NCBI GenBank assembly: GCA_034429475.1
Contig: DAOUGD010000012.1
Location: 1-10,709 of the forward strand
Length of the DNA: 10,709 bases
Direction of reading: 5' to 3'
From: JAKQHY01 sp034429475
Lineage (GTDB): Bacteria; Chloroflexota; Anaerolineae; B4-G1; SLSP01
Of this stretch, positions 6,071 through 10,709 are shown piece by piece. A program made the translations under genes and the position numbers. The notes below the pieces were generated by a model that had not been told where the DNA came from, did not search any database, and worked only from the letters and a program-made list of their open reading frames with translations. Every line of letters starts with the position of its first letter. Within the stretch, counting starts at the first letter, position 1.

Positions 6071-6226
6071 TGATCGCCACGCCAAATTTTATCCGTTGAA
6101 TCCGTTAAATCCGTTGAGCGCGTTTTGGAATAGAGTGAGAAAAACATAGGTGATCGCCACGCCAAATTTTATCCGTTGAATCCGTTAAATCCGTTGAGCG
6201 TGTTTTGGAATCGAGCGAGGAAACCA
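6071..6226 (+). repeat. 80-bp-period tandem duplication with internal 9-mers
   Basis: Copies at 6071-6146 and 6151-6226 are identical over their first 50 bp and differ at 5 of the next 26 positions. Each contains three tandem 9-mers, atccgttga, atccgttaa, atccgttga (6091-6117 and 6171-6197). The second copy ends at the kinase Shine-Dalgarno and the A of its ATG. In the first copy the matching positions read gaga and ata, so initiation there is lost or was never present. Confidence 0.9.
6217..6220 (+). promoter_or_regulatory. Shine-Dalgarno for the sensor kinase
   Basis: The tetramer gagg lies 5 nt before the ATG at 6226. It favours this start over an in-frame TTG at 6205, which falls inside the duplicated repeat and would add seven residues. 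Confidence 0.6.
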
Positions 6227-9200
6227 TGAAAAAGATAATGGATTGGTTCAAGTCTCCGGTGTTTGCGGGGGATGAAGAAAAGACGGCGCGCGCGCGGCTG
6301 CTCAACGCGATTGGATTGCAATTTGTGATCACACTTGTGCTGGCCGCCGTTGTTTACGTTCCCTTCTTTGTTCAGCAAAAGCGTTACAGTTGGCTGGTCA
6401 TTCTGACGCTTTTGGGTGCATGGGCGATTTCCCATCATTGGGCCTTGCGCGGGCGCCTCCGTTTGGCCGGGATTTGGACGATTCTTGTGGCCTGGGCGAT
6501 CTTTTTCGGCATGGCCTGGTTTTCCGGCGGGGCCATTGCGACGGTGATGCTTTATATCGCCGCCACGATTGTGGTGGGTTCCTTGCTGTTGGGGGCCAGG
6601 GTGGGCAACCTGCTGGCGATCTCCAGCGTGCTGTTTGGATTGGTTATGGCTATTTTGCACGAGCGTGGGTATGAATTCCCGACAGTGCTTACTTTTTCGC
6701 CGTTGCGCGAGTGGGCCGTCTTTGCTATCGGCGCCGGGTTTATCATCAGCACTATGAACCTGGTCATCCATAACCTGCAAGAAACCCTCGCCTTTGCGCG
6801 CCAGGAAAACGTTGCGCGCCGGCAGGCCGAGGCCGCGCTGCGAGCCAGTGCGGATCGTTACCGCTCTATGACCGAACAGATGAGCGACCTGGTCTTTACC
6901 ACCGATGCCACCGGCGTCATTACCTACCTTTCCGCAGCGACGCTCACCCTGTTTGGTTGTGCGCCCCAGGCTATGGTGGGGCGCCACTTCACTGAGTTTT
7001 TAAACCCCGCAGCGGTAGACGCGGCGCTGGCAGCCTTTACGGATATGATCGCGCATGGTAACGAGGCGCCGGTGCTTACCCTGGAAATGAAACGCGCGGA
7101 CGGCGCGTTGTTTCATGGTGAACTGAAAGCCCAACGGTTTGAGGACGCCAGCGAAGTCGGCGCGTTGGGAATCATCCGCGATGTCAGTGACCGGGTTCAG
7201 GCCGAAGCGGCGCTGCGCCAGAACGAACAACGGTTGGCCTTTGCCCTCAAGGCCACCAATGATGGCCTGTGGGATTGGAATTTGTTGACCAATGTGGCTT
7301 ACTTCAGCCCGCAGTATTACCGCATGTTGGGCTACGAGCCGGACGCATTTCCGGCCAATTACGAAAACTGGCGCGCGTTGGTGCATCCTCACGATATCGA
7401 AGGCTGTGAAGGGGCGCTACAAGACGCCATCGCCCATGGCCATGATTTTGACATGGAATTTAGATTGCGGACCCAGGCCGGCGACTGGAAATGGATTTTA
7501 GGGCGCGGGCGCGTGATGGAAACCGACCCCCAGGGCCGCCCGGTGCGGATGGTGGGCACGCATGTGGACATTACCGAGCGCAAGCAGGCCGAACTCGAAA
7601 TTCAGCGGCGCACCGAGAAGCTGGCGGCGCTCTACGCGATGAGCCGTCGTGTTAGCGCCTCGTTATCCCTGGAGCATTTAATCTTGGCGGCCCTTGAGGA
7701 AATTTTCACCGCCGTGCGCCCTGACGTGGCTTACTTTTTTGTGCGGGACGGGGAGCGCCTGCTGTTACAGCACATCGCGCCGGAAAGCGCGCGGGCGAAA
7801 CTGGAGATTCCCGAACATCGTACCGGCGAGTGTATGTGTGGGCTGGCGGTGACGTATGGCAGGGCGCTCTATTCGCGCGACATCTTCGCCGACTTACGCT
7901 GCACCTGGGCAGAGTGCAAAGAAGCCGGATTCCGTTCTTTTGCCGGGCTTCCCCTGTCCAATGGCGCTGAAATCCTGGGCGTCATCGGGCTGGCGACCAC
8001 CTACGAGCGGGATTTTGAGAGTGAAGCGGAATTTCTGGAGACGTTGGTAGGCGAGGTCGCTATCAGTTTCCAGAACGCGCGCCTCTACGAGCAACTCAAG
8101 GCGCGCACGGTCGCCTTGGAGTCTGAAATCGCCGAGCGTCAGCAAGCGGAAGCCGCGCTCCGCGAAAGCGAAGAGCGCGATCGCCTGATCACGGAGATGA
8201 CCACCGATTATATTTTCATCGTGGATGTGGCACCGGCAGGGCTGCTGAAACTGCGCTGGGCCTCCGAGAGTATGACGCGCATGACCGGCCGGACGATAGC
8301 GGAGGCCGCTACGTCCGATCTGTGGGCCAGCATTATTCACCCAGAGGATGCCCGTAGCTTCTTCGGTTTCATTCAGAAGATGCTCACCGGCGCCTTACCC
8401 GGTATGATTGAGTGCCGTTCCTTCAACAAAGCGGGTGAGGAACGCTGGATTCAAATTAACGCCTACCCTCGTGGGGATGCCAATGGCGTCGTGGTCTCTA
8501 TTGTGGGCGCGATCAAGGATATTACCGAACGCAAGCAAGCCGAAGAAGCCTTGCGGATCAGCCTGGAAAAATATCGCGTGCTGTTTGAAACCTTGCCGTT
8601 GGGCGTCGCTATCACCGATGAACACGGCCAGATTGTCGAAGCCAACCGCGCTTCCGAGCGTATCCTGGGCTTATCCCGCGCGGAACATAGCCAACGCAGT
8701 ATCACTGCCCCAGACTGGCGCATCATCCGCCCGGATGGAGAGCCTATGCGGGTAGAAGACTATGCCAGTGTGCGCGCCCTACAAACCTACCATCAGGTGG
8801 ACAATGTCGAAATGGGCGTCTACAGACCCGATGGCAGCCTGGCCTGGCTCAATGTCACGGCTGCCCCCATTCCGTTAGCCGGCTATGGCGTCGTCATCGC
8901 TTACACCGACATCACCGCGCGCAAGGAGATGGAAGAACACCTGCGGCGGCAGGAACGGCTGGCCGCCGTCGGCCAGCTTGCGGCCGGCATCGCCCACGAT
9001 TTCCGCAACCTGCTCACCACCATCATCCTCTACGCGCAGTTGGGCCTGCACAAGCCCGATCTGCCTGACGGTGTGGCGCACGGACTGGAAACCATCGTGG
9101 GCGAATCGCGCAAAGCGACCGAGCTGGTGCAGCAAATCCTCGACTTCAGCAGTCGAGGATTGATCGAGCGCCGCCCGCTGGAACTCGGCGACTTCACCCG

Positions 9201-10113
9201 CAAAGTGATGACCGTCTTGCAGCGCACCATCCCGGAGACCATCCGCATTACCCTGAACGTGCAGCCGGGAGAATTTGTGGTCGCGGGCGATGCGGGCCGC
9301 CTTCAGCAAGTCTTGACCAACCTCGCGCTCAACGCCCGCGACGCCATGCCGGCGGGCGGTCAACTGCATATCGGACTGGAGCGCTTCGTGCTCAAACCCG
9401 GCAGTGTTCCGCCCACGCCGGAAATGACCCTAGACCCGCAGAACCCCCCATCGGTTCGTCCCAATTTAGCCTGGGTGTGCCTGTCGGTGGCCGATACGGG
9501 GACAGGGATGACCGAGGAGGTGCGCGCCCATCTGTTCCAGCCGTTCTTCACCACCAAAGAGGAAGGCAAAGGCGCTGGGCTGGGGTTGGCGCAGGTGTAC
9601 GGCATCATCCGGCAGCACGACGGCTACATCGGCGTGGAGACGGCGGTGGGGCAGGGGACAACCTTCCGCCTCTACCTGCCGGTATTCGAGGCCGAGGCTG
9701 CGTCGTCTATTCCGGCAAAATGTCCCCCCGCGCCATCGGGGCAAGGCGAGACGATTTTGTTGGTCGAGGATAACCTTATGCTGCGCGACGCCGGCGAGAG
9801 TATGTTGACGACGTTGGGCTACCGGGTGTTGCCGGCCGTCAACGGACGGGAGGCATTGCAGGTGTATCAGCAGAACGCCGACATCGCCCTGGTCATCACC
9901 GATCTGGTCATGCCGGAAATGGGAGGCAAAGCCCTGATGGAGAGTCTGCGGCAACTTCACCCGGATGTGAAAGTGCTGGCCGTCACCGGCTACACGCCGG
10001 AAGAGGACATCGCCGAACTACGGGCCGCCGGCTTCCGGGACGTGATTCACAAACCCTTCGACATCGAGACCCTGGCGCAGGAAATTCGGCGCGTGTTGGA
10101 TGAACCGGCGTAA
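6226..10113 (+). CDS. Membrane-bound hybrid sensor histidine kinase (PAS-PAS-GAF-PAS-PAS-HisKA-HATPase-REC)
   Basis: This 1295-residue kinase senses unknown signals and passes phosphate from its own His to an attached receiver. Six membrane helices lie at about 31-50, 55-72, 80-98, 103-122, 126-145 and 163-183. Sensor domains follow: PAS 206-325, PAS 333-456 (YFSPQYYRMLGYEPD), GAF about 475-625, PAS 645-773 and PAS 778-903, joined by coiled-coil linkers of the ITERKQAE type. The GAF domain has four cysteines (536, 538, 559, 564). The HisKA H-box is GIAHDFRN with His924. The ATPase domain has the N-box NLALNARDA (1032-1040), the G1 box DTGTGM (1090-1095), LFQPFFTT (1103-1110) and GKGAGLGLAQ (1114-1123). 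The receiver (1175-1293) has Asp1182, the phosphoacceptor Asp1226 (TDLVMPEM), Thr1254 and Lys1276. All catalytic residues are intact. No HPt domain, output domain or partner regulator is nearby, so the next relay step is unknown. Confidence 0.95.
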   Translation: MKKIMDWFKSPVFAGDEEKTARARLLNAIGLQFVITLVLAAVVYVPFFVQQKRYSWLVILTLLGAWAISHHWALRGRLRLAGIWTILVAWAIFFGMAWFSGGAIATVMLYIAATIVVGSLLLGARVGNLLAISSVLFGLVMAILHERGYEFPTVLTFSPLREWAVFAIGAGFIISTMNLVIHNLQETLAFARQENVARRQAEAALRASADRYRSMTEQMSDLVFTTDATGVITYLSAATLTLFGCAPQAMVGRHFTEFLNPAAVDAALAAFTDMIAHGNEAPVLTLEMKRADGALFHGELKAQRFEDASEVGALGIIRDVSDRVQAEAALRQNEQRLAFALKATNDGLWDWNLLTNVAYFSPQYYRMLGYEPDAFPANYENWRALVHPHDIEGCEGALQDAIAHGHDFDMEFRLRTQAGDWKWILGRGRVMETDPQGRPVRMVGTHVDITERKQAELEIQRRTEKLAALYAMSRRVSASLSLEHLILAALEEIFTAVRPDVAYFFVRDGERLLLQHIAPESARAKLEIPEHRTGECMCGLAVTYGRALYSRDIFADLRCTWAECKEAGFRSFAGLPLSNGAEILGVIGLATTYERDFESEAEFLETLVGEVAISFQNARLYEQLKARTVALESEIAERQQAEAALRESEERDRLITEMTTDYIFIVDVAPAGLLKLRWASESMTRMTGRTIAEAATSDLWASIIHPEDARSFFGFIQKMLTGALPGMIECRSFNKAGEERWIQINAYPRGDANGVVVSIVGAIKDITERKQAEEALRISLEKYRVLFETLPLGVAITDEHGQIVEANRASERILGLSRAEHSQRSITAPDWRIIRPDGEPMRVEDYASVRALQTYHQVDNVEMGVYRPDGSLAWLNVTAAPIPLAGYGVVIAYTDITARKEMEEHLRRQERLAAVGQLAAGIAHDFRNLLTTIILYAQLGLHKPDLPDGVAHGLETIVGESRKATELVQQILDFSSRGLIERRPLELGDFTRKVMTVLQRTIPETIRITLNVQPGEFVVAGDAGRLQQVLTNLALNARDAMPAGGQLHIGLERFVLKPGSVPPTPEMTLDPQNPPSVRPNLAWVCLSVADTGTGMTEEVRAHLFQPFFTTKEEGKGAGLGLAQVYGIIRQHDGYIGVETAVGQGTTFRLYLPVFEAEAASSIPAKCPPAPSGQGETILLVEDNLMLRDAGESMLTTLGYRVLPAVNGREALQVYQQNADIALVITDLVMPEMGGKALMESLRQLHPDVKVLAVTGYTPEEDIAELRAAGFRDVIHKPFDIETLAQEIRRVLDEPA

Positions 10114-10116
10114 TTC

Positions 10117-10169
10117 TGAAACGTAAAACGTAAAGACTGCGCGGTGAAAGCCGCACGTTTTACGTTTCA
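10117..10169. repeat. 15-bp inverted repeat with ACGT heptads
   Basis: Arms 10117-10131 and 10155-10169 are exact reverse complements. Inside them gcgg (10141-10144) and ccgc (10151-10154) can pair around a tgaaag loop. The left side has two acgtaaa heptamers (10121-10134). The right side runs acgtttt, acgtttc, acgcatc, acgcatc (10155-10182). It starts 4 bp after the kinase stop codon and lies just upstream of the last gene. It belongs to the same heptameric family as the repeats at 1830 and 5170. It could end the kinase message, but no T-tract follows. Confidence 0.75.
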
Positions 10170-10197
10170 CGCATCACGCATCATCAACGACTTAGGT

Positions 10198-10203
10198 TAT
10201 AAT
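10198..10203 (+). promoter_or_regulatory. Consensus -10 box 6 nt before a GTG start
   Basis: The hexamer is a perfect tataat. It ends 6 nt before the GTG at 10210, so a start site at the usual distance would fall on that GTG and give a leaderless message. No good -35 lies 16-18 bp upstream (cacgca). There is no Shine-Dalgarno before the GTG. Confidence 0.45.
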
Positions 10204-10209
10204 ATTCTC

Positions 10210-10686
10210 GTGATTACCCATACCGAAGACCATACCCCCCTGTGGCAATGGGGCTGCCTGTTATTGCTGATAGCTTGCATCTTGTTGATGGTGATAGCCG
10301 GCGCCTGGTTGCTGACGAAGCCTATGGCGCGCCCCGACGGCCCGCGTCCCACCGCCATCGTCTGGACGGCAACGCCCACACCGACGCCGACAGCAACCCC
10401 TACGGCGACGCCCACGCCCACGCCCACCTTGCCCGCCTCCCCCACAGAGGTGGGCGTGGGTGTGCGGGTGCGCGTCGTTGGGACAGGCGACGCCGGCCTC
10501 AGCATCCGCGCGTCTGCCGGCGTCGCCGCCGAGCGTATCGCAGTCGCGGCGGAAGGCGAAGTCTTCCTCGTCGTGGATGGCCCTCAATTCGCCGACGACC
10601 TGACGTGGTGGCGTCTGCGCGACGAAGCCAACCCCCAACGCGAAGGCTGGGCGGCGGCGGATTATTTGACCGTTGCCGGAGAGTGA
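10210..10686 (+). CDS. Membrane-anchored protein with Thr-Pro linker and SH3-like domain
   Basis: This small protein (158 aa from GTG 10210) has one membrane segment near its N-terminus (WGCLLLLIACILLMVIAGAW). A linker of alternating Thr-Pro and Ala-Thr-Pro units follows. The C-terminal domain of about 80 residues resembles a bacterial SH3 (SH3b) domain: LSIRASAG, a VVDGP turn, WWRLRD, and the closing GWAAADYLTV. SH3b domains often bind peptidoglycan or surface polymers, so a role at the cell surface is likely but unproven. Cys in WGCLLLL lacks a proper lipobox, so a plain membrane anchor is preferred. The frame extends upstream to a GTG at 10144, but that lies inside a palindromic repeat and would add 22 residues of repeat-coded sequence; the GTG after the tataat box is preferred. 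No partner gene is visible. Confidence 0.8.
   Translation: MITHTEDHTPLWQWGCLLLLIACILLMVIAGAWLLTKPMARPDGPRPTAIVWTATPTPTPTATPTATPTPTPTLPASPTEVGVGVRVRVVGTGDAGLSIRASAGVAAERIAVAAEGEVFLVVDGPQFADDLTWWRLRDEANPQREGWAAADYLTVAGE
10413..10464. repeat. Inverted repeat inside the SH3-like gene
   Basis: Arms 10413-10428 and 10449-10464 pair over 16 bp with one G-T wobble and a 20-nt loop. The left arm encodes the end of the Thr-Pro linker and the right arm the start of the Val/Gly-rich strand before the SH3-like domain. It may be a by-product of the repeated cgccca codon pattern. Confidence 0.5.
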
Positions 10687-10709
10687 GGGGGAGACAAGGA
10701 GAGGGGAGC
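10686..10709. repeat. Purine-rich G-tract repeat at the window end
   Basis: Directly after the stop of the SH3-like gene the sequence becomes purine-rich (agggggagacaaggagaggg). Its first 14 bases equal 18-31 at the start of the window. It runs off the edge, so its full extent is not known. Confidence 0.6.

Noticed and set aside
6006..6225. tRNA or small structured RNA gene in the divergent spacer
   Set aside because: No cloverleaf or known RNA motif could be made out; the content is the tandem duplication.
6169..6987. 272-codon minus-strand frame opposite the kinase N-terminus
   Set aside because: Its composition is hydrophilic and motif-free, and it lies antisense to six well-formed membrane helices. 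It also runs through the 9-mer repeat.
10144..10209. GTG at 10144 as start of the SH3-like protein
   Set aside because: It would place 22 repeat-encoded residues before the membrane segment and start inside a palindrome; GTG 10210 follows a consensus -10 box.

Overview
The window looks like chromosomal DNA of an uncultured Chloroflexota bacterium, most likely Anaerolineae-like. This is an inference from style: high GC, membrane-anchored proteins with Thr-Pro-rich linkers and SH3-like domains, large multi-PAS kinases, and gene spacers filled with short oligomer repeats. Nothing in the window fixes the taxonomy.

Layout. 1-89 is a purine-rich tract followed by five tandem heptamers that run to 1 nt before the start of ruvA (90-656, + strand). 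A 72-bp imperfect palindrome (671-742) covers the spacer and the 5' end of a lipoprotein gene (689-1807). That gene encodes a type-I periplasmic-binding-fold (LivJ-like) solute-binding protein. After a perfect 19-bp inverted repeat come two overlapping permease genes. The first is DppB-like (1904-2884). The second is DppC-like (2877-5165) and is fused, through an added membrane helix and a Pro/Thr/Ala linker, to a PQQ-like beta-propeller. A long hairpin (5170-5238) separates this block from a convergent TauC/SsuC-type permease on the minus strand (5235-5984). A 220-bp divergent spacer holds an 80-bp-period tandem duplication whose second copy carries the ribosome-binding site and ATG of a 1295-residue hybrid sensor kinase (6226-10113; 6 TM, PAS, PAS, GAF, PAS, PAS, HisKA, HATPase, receiver). 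A further palindrome (10117-10169) precedes a small membrane-anchored SH3-like protein (10210-10686). The window ends in a purine-rich tract resembling the one at its start.

How the genes may work together. The solute-binding lipoprotein and the two Dpp-type permeases plausibly form the external and membrane parts of one importer, although the binding-protein family is not the usual partner of this permease family. No ATPase gene is present, so ATPases must come from elsewhere. The minus-strand permease is a lone subunit of a different ABC family. The hybrid kinase and the SH3-like protein have no visible functional link to the transporters. No gene-free stretch exceeds 300 bases.

The most notable items are the permease-propeller fusion, the mismatched binding-protein/permease pairing, a family of palindromes with ACGT repeated every 7 bp at three separate spacers, and repeat elements that supply or overlap the starts and ends of genes.
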